A stretch of 64,000 nt of DNA, from positions 1 through 64,000 of the forward strand of contig NZ_JAIUJS010000010.1 in the NCBI RefSeq assembly GCF_020166345.1, in the 5' to 3' direction. The notes below the pieces were generated by a model. That model had not been told where the DNA came from, did no database searches, and saw only the letters and a program-made list of their open reading frames with translations. The DNA is from Winogradskyella vincentii (GTDB lineage Bacteria; Bacteroidota; Bacteroidia; Flavobacteriales; Flavobacteriaceae). Below are positions 1 to 8,098 of the stretch, in pieces. Made by a program: the position numbers and the translations under genes. How positions within the stretch are numbered: position 1 is the first letter of the stretch; each line of letters begins with the position of its first letter.

Positions 1-650
1 AGTTCAACGGCTAGCATTCCCAAAGTTTGCAGCATACGTTCTGCACCAGCTTCATTTTGTGCATAAAGCATACCTGGCATTTGCATAGGCATATCTTCGT
101 CTGCTGGATCTAGGTGATGCATAATTACATCTACAGAACCTGTATATTCTGTACCGTCTTCTTTTACGAAGTTACCGTCAAAGCTAACAGAACTGCCATC
201 ATCTGATGTTACAGTTTCCGCATTGCCACTAGATATGGTGCCAGTAATACTAGCCTCTAACAACATAATGGTTACTTTGTTGGTTCCATTAGATGGTACC
301 ACGGCACGTGAGCCGTGGATATAGCCTTCCTTCAGGGCTTTTATATAGCCAAAACGCTCTTTAACTGTGGCATTATTAATAATAAATACACCGTTGCTGT
401 CTGTTGTTGCGGTCTCGTTACCTATGGTAATTGTAACACCTTCAATAGGATCTTTGTCATCGTCTATAACGGTTCCCAAGAAGTTTTTGGAGACATCGTT
501 TCCGAAGTATTCCGAAAAATTATCTGGTACGTTTTCCTGTTGTTCACCATCATTCATTGATGGGCCATCATCTTTTTGACAAGACGTAATGGTAAGAAGT
601 GAAAACAACAGTACTAAGAAAAGATTTGGGGACTTTGTAAAGTTTTTCAT
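1..650 (-). CDS. Lipoprotein with carboxypeptidase-like regulatory domain (3' end outside window)
   Basis: The frame is open from an ATG at 650 to the left edge, so the C-terminus is missing (216 residues seen). A hydrophobic signal ends in a lipobox (LTITSC, Cys24), followed by an acidic linker, as expected for an outer-membrane or surface lipoprotein in Bacteroidota. Residues of about 55-110 (FLGTVIDDDKDPIEGVTI, then ATTDSNGVF) have the signature of a carboxypeptidase-regulatory-like beta-sandwich, the fold found at the N-terminus of SusC-like proteins and surface adhesins. No enzyme motif is visible. The specific role is unknown. Confidence 0.75.
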   Translation of the reverse strand, partial: MKNFTKSPNLFLVLLFSLLTITSCQKDDGPSMNDGEQQENVPDNFSEYFGNDVSKNFLGTVIDDDKDPIEGVTITIGNETATTDSNGVFIINNATVKERFGYIKALKEGYIHGSRAVVPSNGTNKVTIMLLEASITGTISSGNAETVTSDDGSSVSFDGNFVKEDGTEYTGSVDVIMHHLDPADEDMPMQMPGMLYAQNEAGAERMLQTLGMLAVE

Positions 651-738
651 GATAGTTTGTATTGATTAAGTTTATGTTCTTTGATATATAACAGCTGAAC
701 AACAAAAACTCCTACCTACTTAGAATTGTATCTATCCC

Positions 739-776
739 AAAAAAAAGCCCTCAACAAAAATATTTTGTTGAGGGCT
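739..776 (-). terminator. Intrinsic terminator of metK
   Basis: Arms 746-759 and 763-776 are perfectly complementary (14 bp, loop ATA). On the minus strand the stem is followed by a T tract (complement of the A run at 739-745). It lies 21 bases after the metK stop. Confidence 0.85.
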
Positions 777-796
777 ATCTTGTTTATTTTTAAAAA

Positions 797-2050
797 TTAC
801 AGCCCGAAGGCGTCCTTTACCTTGTCTACATAGTCTAGTTTTTCCCATGTAAATAACTCTACATCCATTGTTACGGATTCTCCATTTGGTTGTTCGAAAG
901 TCTTGCTAACTGTAACGTTTTCCCTTCCCATATGACCATATGCTGCAGTTTCACTGTACATTGGCTGGCGTAATTTAAGTCGCTTTTCTATTGCTGCTGG
1001 TCGCATGTCAAAAAGCGTAGCAACTTTTTCTGCAATCTCACCATCAGTTAAATTTAAAGGGCAAGTACCGTAAGTTTCAATAAAAATTCCCATTGGTTCA
1101 ACTACACCAATAGCATAGGATACTTGTACTAAAACTTCTTCACATAAACCAGATGCTACCAAATTTTTAGCAATATGCCTAGTAGCATAAGCGGCACTTC
1201 GATCAACCTTACTTGGATCTTTACCGGAAAAAGCACCACCACCATGAGCGCCTTTGCCACCATAGGTGTCCACAATAATTTTTCTACCCGTTAATCCTGT
1301 ATCACCATGTGGACCGCCAATTACAAATTTACCAGTAGGATTAATGTGATATTTAATGTCCTCAGTAAATAAGGGTTTAATATGTTCTGGCAATTTTTCA
1401 ACAACTCTTGGGATTAATATATCCACCATATCCTTTCTAATTTTAGAAAGCATGGCCTCTTCATTGTCAAAATCATCGTGTTGCGTTGATATAACAATAG
1501 CTTCAATGCGTTGAGGTGTATTATCATCACTATATTCTATAGTAACTTGACTTTTAGAATCTGGTCTTAAATATGTAATCTCCTTGTTTTCTCGTCTCAG
1601 CTCTGCTAATTCCTTTAATATTAAGTGAGAAATATGAAGAGCCAAAGGCATGTAATTGTCCGTTTCATTCGTTGCATAACCAAACATCATTCCTTGGTCA
1701 CCAGCACCTTGTTCTTCTTTTGCCCCTCTGTCTACACCTCGATTAATATCTTCTGATTGTTCATGGATTGCAGATATGACACCACAAGAATTTCCGTCGA
1801 ACATGTATTCTCCTTTAGTGTAACCGATTTTATTAATGGTATCTCTAGCAATTTTCTGAACATCTAAATAGGTGTTAGATTTAACTTCACCTGCCAATAC
1901 AACTTGCCCTGTTGTAACTAAGGTTTCGCAAGCTACTTTAGATTCTGGATCGAAAGCTAAAAAATTGTCAATTAAAGCATCACTGATTTGATCTGCGACC
2001 TTATCTGGATGTCCTTCTGATACACTCTCTGATGTAAATAAATACGCCAT
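797..2050 (-). CDS. metK: S-adenosylmethionine synthase
   Basis: Makes S-adenosylmethionine from methionine and ATP in the cytoplasm, usually as a tetramer. The 417-residue protein carries the GHPDK motif (13-17), the GAGDQG signature (about 115-120) and the glycine-rich [10 protein letters not shown] loop (about 266-275) that closes on the triphosphate. It is longer than the E. coli enzyme (384) because of a mid-protein insertion that I recall as common in Bacteroidota. The gene stands alone, with its own promoter, a SAM-II-like riboswitch in the leader and a strong terminator, so it is probably repressed by its own product. Confidence 0.97.
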   Translation of the reverse strand: MAYLFTSESVSEGHPDKVADQISDALIDNFLAFDPESKVACETLVTTGQVVLAGEVKSNTYLDVQKIARDTINKIGYTKGEYMFDGNSCGVISAIHEQSEDINRGVDRGAKEEQGAGDQGMMFGYATNETDNYMPLALHISHLILKELAELRRENKEITYLRPDSKSQVTIEYSDDNTPQRIEAIVISTQHDDFDNEEAMLSKIRKDMVDILIPRVVEKLPEHIKPLFTEDIKYHINPTGKFVIGGPHGDTGLTGRKIIVDTYGGKGAHGGGAFSGKDPSKVDRSAAYATRHIAKNLVASGLCEEVLVQVSYAIGVVEPMGIFIETYGTCPLNLTDGEIAEKVATLFDMRPAAIEKRLKLRQPMYSETAAYGHMGRENVTVSKTFEQPNGESVTMDVELFTWEKLDYVDKVKDAFGL

Positions 2051-2099
2051 ATATAAATTCTTATGTGTTGATTTGACGTAATTGTTCGGAAAGTTTACA

Positions 2100-2150
2100 C
2101 TGTCTTTAGCATTTTTTCCAGAGGTTGCAATCAGTCAAATCATTCCTCTA
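2100..2150 (-). promoter_or_regulatory. SAM-II-type riboswitch upstream of metK
   Basis: Read on the minus strand, the metK leader contains the conserved SAM-II blocks GATTTGACTGATTGCAACC and AAAAAATGCTAAA. The first helix is AGAGG (2149-2145) with CCTCT (2124-2120), enclosing the GATTTGACTGATTGCA loop. The A-rich stretch and ATGCTAAA follow, as in the pseudoknot's 3' strand. SAM-II elements are known in alphaproteobacteria and Bacteroidota upstream of methionine and SAM genes. The start of the element sits about 6 bases after the expected transcription start of the promoter at 2162-2169. Confidence 0.85.
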
Positions 2151-2161
2151 ATTTTGAAGGG

Positions 2162-2169
2162 CAAAAATA
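2162..2169 (-). promoter_or_regulatory. metK promoter, -7 element
   Basis: TATTTTTG on the minus strand is an exact match to the Bacteroidota -7 consensus TAnnTTTG. Transcription would begin near 2155, just before the riboswitch. No clear -33 TTG is seen at the right distance. Confidence 0.6.
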
Positions 2170-2253
2170 CATATTAAAATGTAAACAGAAAACCTTAATT
2201 GCTTAAGATACTCTTAAATAAAAACAATTATTTTTACGGTCAATAACAAGTTT

Positions 2254-3348
2254 ATGAGGCAAAGGCTTAGCTACCTTTTTATATTATATTGTTTTTTTGG
2301 TTTTTCTCAAGCAGACAAGACTTCTAATACATATTTTGATTTAAATTATTTTTCAGGCAATATTGCGCTTCATAATACCGATATACTTCATTTGATATCC
2401 GGCAGACCACAAGGTTTTATCCTTAGTTGGAATAAAAAGACATATGGAGAAGAAGCGTGGGAACAGCGATTTAATTACCCTGATTACGGTACGTCATTCA
2501 TTTATCAGGATTTAGTTGATGACAGATTGGGTAATAACTTTGGGTTATATGCACATTATAATTTTTATTTTTTTAAGCGAAACCTTACCCTAAGAATTGC
2601 ACAAGGATTGGCTTATACAACCAATCCCTATGATAAAATTGACAATCCCAAAAATATAGCCTTTGGCACAAGACTTTTAAGTTCAACTTACTTAATGGTT
2701 AATTATAAAAAGGAAAACCTATTCAAGCACTTTGGGGTACAAGGAGGTTTATCATTAATACACTATTCTAATGCTAATGTAAAAGCACCAAATACAAGTA
2801 TAAATACCATTGCATTCAATGTAGGTGTAACGTATAATTTGGCCGAAAATGAAAAGGAATACATAGAGAATTTGGATGAGGAAAAATTTACAGAACCAAT
2901 TAGATATAATCTAGCCTTTAGATCTGGGATTAACCAAAGTGATATAATAGGAAGTGGGCAATTTCCGTTTTATATTTTGTCAGCTTATGCAGATAAACGA
3001 TTAAGTCATACAAGTGCTGTTCAGTTTGGGGTAGATGCATTTTTCTCAAATTTTCTTAAAGAATTAATTTATTATCAATCTGTGTCATTTCCAGAAGAAA
3101 ATGTAAGTGGAGATGAGGATTATAAAAGAGTTGGGCTTTTTGTCGGACATGAGTTATTTATAAACAGAATGTCAATTGAAACACAACTTGGTTATTATGT
3201 ATATTATCCATTTGATTTTGAAGGCCGAACCTATATTAGAATAGGTTTGAAAAGATATTTTGGAAATAAGTTTTTTGGAGCGATAACATTAAAATCACAT
3301 GGTGCGAAGGCTGAAGCTGTAGAATTGGGTATAGGTGTTAGATTATGA
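2254..3348 (+). CDS. PagL-like acyloxyacyl hydrolase (lipid A deacylase family), outer membrane
   Basis: A 364-residue protein with a signal peptide (about 1-20, ending FSQA) and a beta-barrel-like composition of alternating aromatic and polar residues, ending in a hydrophobic strand. The segment LIHYSNANV contains the His-x-Ser-Asn-Ala motif (His170, Ser172) that forms the catalytic His/Ser pair of PagL-type lipid A 3-O-deacylases. It is about twice the length of PagL; the C-terminal half (after about 215) looks like further barrel strands and has no assigned role. It overlaps the next gene by ATGA, so the two are co-transcribed. Family membership is inferred from the motif; activity on lipid A is not shown. 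Confidence 0.7.
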   Translation: MRQRLSYLFILYCFFGFSQADKTSNTYFDLNYFSGNIALHNTDILHLISGRPQGFILSWNKKTYGEEAWEQRFNYPDYGTSFIYQDLVDDRLGNNFGLYAHYNFYFFKRNLTLRIAQGLAYTTNPYDKIDNPKNIAFGTRLLSSTYLMVNYKKENLFKHFGVQGGLSLIHYSNANVKAPNTSINTIAFNVGVTYNLAENEKEYIENLDEEKFTEPIRYNLAFRSGINQSDIIGSGQFPFYILSAYADKRLSHTSAVQFGVDAFFSNFLKELIYYQSVSFPEENVSGDEDYKRVGLFVGHELFINRMSIETQLGYYVYYPFDFEGRTYIRIGLKRYFGNKFFGAITLKSHGAKAEAVELGIGVRL

Positions 3349-4088
3349 AAAAAATAGTTTACATATTAAGTCTATTAGTATTCGCTTGTAATAGCGAAGA
3401 TGCTAATGATTGTTTTCAAACTTCGGGTGACATTATACAGGTGGAAATTGATGTAGCCAGTTTCGATCGAATATTAGTAAATAGAGATATAGAATTAGTC
3501 ATTAAGGAAGCGCCCGATTTTAAGGTAACAGTAGAAACAGGTGAAAACTTAATTAACGATGTTGAGGTTGAGGTTATTGGAGATAGATTGGTTTTGACAG
3601 ATAATAATACCTGTAATTATGTTAGAGATTTTGGTATTACAAAAGTTTTTGTGGAAGCACCAAATTTAACTGAGGTTAGGAGTTCAACACAATACGATAT
3701 TCTATCTGATGGTGTTTTGAATTATGATAATTTGGAATTGTATTCTGATGATTTTTTTGCTCCAGACTCATTTACAAATGGTGATTTTAGATTACAGGTT
3801 AATAGTGAAGAACTTAGAATTCTTGTGAACAATATTTCATTTCAATATATATCAGGTGAAGTAAATAAGTTGACAATAATTTATCCAGCAGGTTCTGGAC
3901 GCTTTGAAGGCGAGGATCTAATCGCGCAAGATGTACAAATTAATCATAGAGGGAGTAATGATATTGTTGTCAATCCACAACAATCTTTAACTGGTCTAAT
4001 TCGAGGGACAGGAAATGTAATATCTGTTAATGAGCCTCCTTTGGTCGATGTTGAAATTATTTATACTGGAGATTTAATTTTTAATTAG
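3345..4088 (+). CDS. DUF2807 (head GIN domain) lipoprotein
   Basis: 247 residues with a short lipoprotein signal (LLVFAC, Cys15). The body is a repetitive run of short beta strands (for example FDRILVNRDIELVIKE, then VTVETGENL and LVLTDNNT), matching the DUF2807 'putative auto-transporter adhesin, head GIN' family of right-handed beta-helical envelope proteins. It starts inside the stop of the PagL-like gene (ATGA) and so belongs to the same operon. It converges with gldA, with an 8-base 3' overlap. Function is unknown; a structural or adhesive envelope role is a guess from the family name. Confidence 0.75.
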   Translation: MKKIVYILSLLVFACNSEDANDCFQTSGDIIQVEIDVASFDRILVNRDIELVIKEAPDFKVTVETGENLINDVEVEVIGDRLVLTDNNTCNYVRDFGITKVFVEAPNLTEVRSSTQYDILSDGVLNYDNLELYSDDFFAPDSFTNGDFRLQVNSEELRILVNNISFQYISGEVNKLTIIYPAGSGRFEGEDLIAQDVQINHRGSNDIVVNPQQSLTGLIRGTGNVISVNEPPLVDVEIIYTGDLIFN

Positions 4089-4974
4089 TCAGCTCCCTAA
4101 AGAGACTTTCTAAACTCGCATTTTTTTGATTTAACTGTAAAATCTTAAGATCATTATCATGAGCAAAATCGAAAACATGTGATCTCATGTCTTCCTCTGT
4201 AGAAAAAGTAATTTCATAAATAAAACCGTTTGGGTTTTTTACTGATTTTACCTTTGGTAATTTCAATAGAAAAGCTTCTTCAACCCTATAATCAAACTCA
4301 ACAATAACAATTTGTTCTTGTCCGTCCCTCAACTCTTTGAGATATTTATCTGCAACAACTTCTCCTTTATTAATAATTATCACCCTATCGCACATTGCTT
4401 CAACCTCTTGCATAATATGTGTAGAGAGAAATACGGTTTTCTCCTTGCCGATAGACTTAATTAAATTTCTGATTTCAACGAGCTGATTAGGGTCTAATCC
4501 TGTGGTCGGTTCATCGAGTATTAAAACATCTGGGTTATGCAATAAGGCATTGGCCAATCCAACGCGTTGGCGATAACCTTTAGAAAGCTGCCCAATTTTT
4601 TTATGAGCTTCTGGTGTTAACCCTGTGAGTTCAATCACTTCATTTATTCTCGATTTTGGCGTACCGTATACATTAGCATTAAAATCTAAGTATTCTTTAA
4701 CATACAAATCTGTATATAATGGATTGTGCTCTGGTAAATATCCAACACTTTGCTGCACGTTTTTCTTGTCAATACTAACATCATGACCATTTACCATCGC
4801 ACTGCCTTCATTTGCATTAATATAGGTAGTTAAGATCTTCATCATAGTCGATTTTCCAGCACCATTTGGTCCTAAAAATCCAACGATTTCAGCATCTTTA
4901 ACTTTAAAGGAGACATTGTTAAGTGCTTTTTGCTCTTTGTAATACTTGGATATATTAATTACTTCAATAGACAT
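4081..4974 (-). CDS. gldA: Gliding motility ABC transporter ATP-binding subunit GldA
   Basis: ATPase subunit of the GldA/GldF/GldG ABC transporter, needed for gliding in Flavobacterium johnsoniae although absent from some gliders. The 297-residue protein has Walker A GPNGAGKS (35-42), the signature LSKGYRQR (about 129-136), Walker B VLILDEP (about 148-155) and the H-loop STH. Long stretches agree with my memory of F. johnsoniae GldA, including SVGYLPEHNPLY and the C-terminal extension. gldF and gldG are not in the window; gldA is commonly separate from them. Confidence 0.9.
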   Translation of the reverse strand: MSIEVINISKYYKEQKALNNVSFKVKDAEIVGFLGPNGAGKSTMMKILTTYINANEGSAMVNGHDVSIDKKNVQQSVGYLPEHNPLYTDLYVKEYLDFNANVYGTPKSRINEVIELTGLTPEAHKKIGQLSKGYRQRVGLANALLHNPDVLILDEPTTGLDPNQLVEIRNLIKSIGKEKTVFLSTHIMQEVEAMCDRVIIINKGEVVADKYLKELRDGQEQIVIVEFDYRVEEAFLLKLPKVKSVKNPNGFIYEITFSTEEDMRSHVFDFAHDNDLKILQLNQKNASLESLFRELTN

Positions 4975-5100
4975 TTTTCAGTTTATTTTTTCAAAAATAG
5001 GTATTCTATAATATTGTAGCCTAAATATTGACAATTCTTTAAATCTTGGTATTAATATTCAAAAAAAATGACTCTTATTTTTATTTGTAAAAATATTAAT

Positions 5101-5108
5101 TACTTTAG
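5101..5108 (+). promoter_or_regulatory. Candidate promoter of the aromatic operon leader, -7 element
   Basis: TACTTTAG differs from the Bacteroidota consensus TAnnTTTG by one base. It would start transcription near 5114, giving a very short leader before the peptide ATG at 5125. A TTTG at 5084-5087 is closer than the usual 17-23 bases, so the -33 assignment is weak. Confidence 0.4.
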
Positions 5109-5124
5109 CATCAGAATTATAACA

Positions 5125-5190
5125 ATGAATACATTTAAAACATATTATAGCTGGTTTTATTTCTTTTTTAGCAAAAGGAACGAGGCTTAG
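5125..5190 (+). CDS. Aromatic-rich leader peptide of the pheA operon (attenuator)
   Basis: A 21-codon reading frame (ATG 5125, TAG 5188) lies between a candidate promoter and pheA. Codons 7-15 (5143-5169) read Tyr-Tyr-Ser-Trp-Phe-Tyr-Phe-Phe-Phe, so 8 of 9 consecutive codons need an aromatic tRNA. The operon behind it makes phenylalanine and tyrosine and feeds chorismate synthesis. The last codons overlap the antiterminator strand 5181-5188, as expected for ribosome-controlled attenuation. The frame has no other plausible function and is too short for normal gene finders. Confidence 0.88.
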   Translation: MNTFKTYYSWFYFFFSKRNEA

Positions 5191-5225
5191 TATGTTTTAT
5201 TAAAAATATAATTATGAAAGTCTCG
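5181..5225 (+). promoter_or_regulatory. Antiterminator helix of the aromatic attenuator
   Basis: CGAGGCTT (5181-5188) can pair with AAGTCTCG (5218-5225) over 8 bp, with one G-U pair. The same 5218-5225 strand is the left arm of the terminator, so the two helices exclude each other. A ribosome stalled on the aromatic codons ends upstream of 5181 and leaves this strand free; a ribosome that reaches the stop codon at 5188 covers it. Confidence 0.8.
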
Positions 5226-5244
5226 ATTTGGTCGAGACTTTTTT
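5217..5244 (+). terminator. Attenuator terminator before pheA
   Basis: Perfect 10-bp stem (5217-5226 with 5232-5241), loop TTTGG, then a T run to 5244. It ends three bases before the pheA ATG at 5248, so every transcript from upstream must pass it. Its right arm (CGAGACTT, 5233-5240) repeats the antiterminator strand at 5181-5188 with one base difference. Confidence 0.9.
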
Positions 5245-5247
5245 ATT

Positions 5248-6075
5248 ATGAGCAAACCAATAGCAATACAAGGAATTAGAGGGTCATTTCATCACGAAGT
5301 GGTTCAGCATTATTTTAATGGTAGCAATAATGTTATTGAATGTATGTCTTTTGATAGTGCTGTGGATAGTTTATTAAATGGTAAGGCGGATGATATTGTT
5401 ATGGCATTAGAAAATTCTATTGCAGGATCCATATTGCCCAACTATGCTTTAATAGATAAGCACGATCTTAAAATTGTAGGAGAATATTTTTTAGATATTC
5501 AGCATAGTTTAATGGCCTTAGATGGACAATCGATTAATGATATTAAAGAGGTTCACTCTCATCCAATGGCGCTTTTGCAATGCAAAGTGTTTTTAAAAAA
5601 GCACCCACATATAAAATTAGTTGAGGCAAAGGATACTGCGGATGTTGCCAAACAAATCTCAGAGGATAAGATATTTGGTATTGCGGCTATTGCTAGTAAG
5701 AATGCCGCCTTAATGTTTGGTCTAAATGTCTTGGCAGAAAGTATTCAAACCATAAAGCATAATGAGACAAGGTTTGTAATTGTTAAACGTGAACATCCAG
5801 AAGTAAACGAAAAGATGCTCAATAAGGCTTCTTTGAAATTTATTTTAGACCATAAGCGCGGTAGTTTAGCCACCATGCTAAATGTAATGAGCGATTGCAA
5901 ACTGAATTTAACCAAAATTCAATCTTTACCAAAAATAGATACACCATGGAAATATGCCTTTTTTGTAGATGTCACCTTTGAGGAATATAAAGATTATGAA
6001 AAAGCAAAATCAATAATCGCATTAATGGCTGATGATTTTAAAATTTTGGGCGAATATAAAAATGCAAGACTATGA
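5248..6075 (+). CDS. pheA: Prephenate dehydratase
   Basis: Converts prephenate to phenylpyruvate, the committed step to phenylalanine. The 275-residue protein starts IAIQGIRGSFHHEVV, the substrate-domain N-terminus typical of the family. It has the NETRF motif with the catalytic Thr of the TRF triplet (Thr174) and a C-terminal ACT domain from about 195 (KRGSLATMLNVM, then LTKIQSLP) that usually binds phenylalanine for feedback inhibition. There is no fused chorismate mutase; that domain is on the last gene of the operon. It overlaps the next gene by ATGA and follows the attenuator directly. Confidence 0.95.
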   Translation: MSKPIAIQGIRGSFHHEVVQHYFNGSNNVIECMSFDSAVDSLLNGKADDIVMALENSIAGSILPNYALIDKHDLKIVGEYFLDIQHSLMALDGQSINDIKEVHSHPMALLQCKVFLKKHPHIKLVEAKDTADVAKQISEDKIFGIAAIASKNAALMFGLNVLAESIQTIKHNETRFVIVKREHPEVNEKMLNKASLKFILDHKRGSLATMLNVMSDCKLNLTKIQSLPKIDTPWKYAFFVDVTFEEYKDYEKAKSIIALMADDFKILGEYKNARL

Positions 6076-7214
6076 TTGAAGTAGCAGATCGATTAAAGAA
6101 TGTAGAAGAATACTATTTCTCAAAAAAATTAAGAGAAGTTGCATTTTTAAAGTCCCAGGGCAAACCAATTATTAACTTAGGTATAGGTAGTCCTGATTTA
6201 GAACCACCTCATAAAGCTACCATGGTGCTTCAAGATAGTTTGTTAGATGAAGGAGCTCATAAATACCAGAGCTATCAAGGCTTACCAGAGTTAAGAACTG
6301 AAATTGCAAATTTTTATAGAAGTAGGTATAAAGTTAATCTTAGTGCACAAACAGAGGTACTCCCTCTTTTAGGAAGTAAGGAAGGTATAATGCACATCTC
6401 AATGGCATTCTTAAATCCTGGCGATGAAGTGTTAATTCCAAATCCTGGGTATCCAACATATGCAGCAGTTACCAAATTATTACAAGCAAAGCCAGTTTAT
6501 TACGATTTAATTGAAGAAAATCACTGGCTACCAGATTTTATTGCATTAGAGCGTTTAGACTTAAGTAACGTTAAAATTATGTGGATCAGCTATCCACATA
6601 TGCCAACTGGTGCTAAGGCAACAAATAAGTTTTATGATGAGGTAATTGCCTTTGGGAAGCGTCATGATATATTAATTGTTAATGATAATCCATACAGTTT
6701 TGTACTTAATGATAAACCAATAAGTATAATGCGTTATCGTAATGCCAAGGATGTTTGTTTAGAATTAAATTCATTGAGCAAAACCTTTAATATGGCAGGA
6801 TGGAGAGTCGGCATGTTAGTTGGGAATTACGATTTTGTTCAAGCTGTACTTAAGGTTAAAAGCAATATGGATTCTGGGATGTTCTATGGTGTACAAAAAG
6901 GAGCGATTGAAGCACTCAAATGCTCTGATCTTTGGTATGTAAGTTTAAATAGTGTGTACCAACAAAGAAGAGAGTTAATCTGGAAATTGGCAACCGAATT
7001 AAACTGCACTTACGATGAGGATTCAGCGGGAATGTTTGTTTGGGCAAAATTGCCACCACATGTTAAATCTGAAGAATTCACAGATTTAATCTTAAAGGAA
7101 CATTCTGTGTTTATTACACCAGGTACGGTCTTCGGTAGTAATGGAGAAGGATATATTAGATTTTCATTATGTGCCTCAGACGAAATAATTAAAGAAGCAA
7201 TTGCAAGAGTGTAA
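6072..7214 (+). CDS. PLP-dependent aminotransferase, probably aromatic (phenylalanine/tyrosine)
   Basis: A class I/II aminotransferase of 380 residues. The Schiff-base lysine lies in SLSKTFNMAGWRVG (Lys237). Upstream are the PNPGYPTY and NDNPY segments that hold the cofactor ring and phosphate. By sequence it belongs with the aspartate / LL-diaminopimelate aminotransferase group. Its place between pheA and tyrA, with a 4-base overlap with pheA, suggests it transaminates phenylpyruvate and 4-hydroxyphenylpyruvate. The substrate is inferred from context, not from residues. Confidence 0.88.
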   Translation: MIEVADRLKNVEEYYFSKKLREVAFLKSQGKPIINLGIGSPDLEPPHKATMVLQDSLLDEGAHKYQSYQGLPELRTEIANFYRSRYKVNLSAQTEVLPLLGSKEGIMHISMAFLNPGDEVLIPNPGYPTYAAVTKLLQAKPVYYDLIEENHWLPDFIALERLDLSNVKIMWISYPHMPTGAKATNKFYDEVIAFGKRHDILIVNDNPYSFVLNDKPISIMRYRNAKDVCLELNSLSKTFNMAGWRVGMLVGNYDFVQAVLKVKSNMDSGMFYGVQKGAIEALKCSDLWYVSLNSVYQQRRELIWKLATELNCTYDEDSAGMFVWAKLPPHVKSEEFTDLILKEHSVFITPGTVFGSNGEGYIRFSLCASDEIIKEAIARV

Positions 7215-7219
7215 AGATT

Positions 7220-8071
7220 ATGAATAATGTTTATGTCATAGGAGTTGGGTTAATTGGAGGAAGTTTTGCTTTAGATATTAAGGCGCTGTACCCAAATTGT
7301 ACTGTTTATGGTATAGACAATAATGAAGATCATATTCAACAGGCATTAGAATTAGGCGTAATAGATAAAAAAGCTACCATTACAGAATTGAACAATGCGG
7401 AAATGGTGGTGTTAGCAATTCCAGTTGATGCTACTTTGAAAGTATTACCAGAGGTATTAGATAATATTTCAGATGAAACTATTGTTTTTGATGCCGGTTC
7501 TACAAAAGAGGATATATGTTTAGAGGTAAAGAATCACCCTAAACGCAGAAATTATTTAGCGGCACATCCAATAGCTGGTACCGAGTTTTCTGGACCTAAG
7601 GCTGCTATTAAAGGACTATATAAAAATAAAACAAATATCATTTGCGAAGTAGAGGACACAGCGTTTAAGTTACAGGAAAAAGCCCTGAATTTGTTTTCAG
7701 ATTTAGGCATGAGAATTCGCTATATGAATCCTAAAGCACATGATAAGCATATTGCATATGTATCACATTTATCTCATATAAGTTCTTTTATGCTAGGTAA
7801 AACAGTAATAGAAAAGGAGAAGAACGAAAGAGATATTTTTGATATGGCAGGCAGTGGATTTGAAAGTACTGTGCGATTGGCAAAAAGTTCACCAGCTATG
7901 TGGACTCCAATTTTTGAGCAGAACAAAACCAATGTAATTGAAACCTTAGATGAATATATTTCAAATTTGAAGCATTTTAAAAAGCTAATGGAAGATGAAG
8001 ACTTTGAGGCAGTATATAAAGAAATGGAAGAAACAAACCACATAAAACACATATTAAACGGAATAAAATAA
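7220..8071 (+). CDS. tyrA: Prephenate dehydrogenase
   Basis: Oxidatively decarboxylates prephenate to 4-hydroxyphenylpyruvate for tyrosine. The 283-residue protein has an N-terminal Rossmann motif GVGLIGGS (8-15), a conserved HPIAGTEFSG segment (around 115-124) carrying residues of the prephenate site, and an all-helical C-terminal dimer domain with the HDKHIAYVSHLSH segment. No ACT domain is attached. It sits 5 bases after the aminotransferase in the same operon. Confidence 0.93.
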   Translation: MNNVYVIGVGLIGGSFALDIKALYPNCTVYGIDNNEDHIQQALELGVIDKKATITELNNAEMVVLAIPVDATLKVLPEVLDNISDETIVFDAGSTKEDICLEVKNHPKRRNYLAAHPIAGTEFSGPKAAIKGLYKNKTNIICEVEDTAFKLQEKALNLFSDLGMRIRYMNPKAHDKHIAYVSHLSHISSFMLGKTVIEKEKNERDIFDMAGSGFESTVRLAKSSPAMWTPIFEQNKTNVIETLDEYISNLKHFKKLMEDEDFEAVYKEMEETNHIKHILNGIK

Positions 8072-8098
8072 AATCTAGAAGAAGAGATTAACAACAAA

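Noticed and set aside
315-579. Two overlapping plus-strand frames
   Set aside because: They lie antisense to the lipoprotein gene that runs from 650 to the left edge, which has a proper lipobox and domain.
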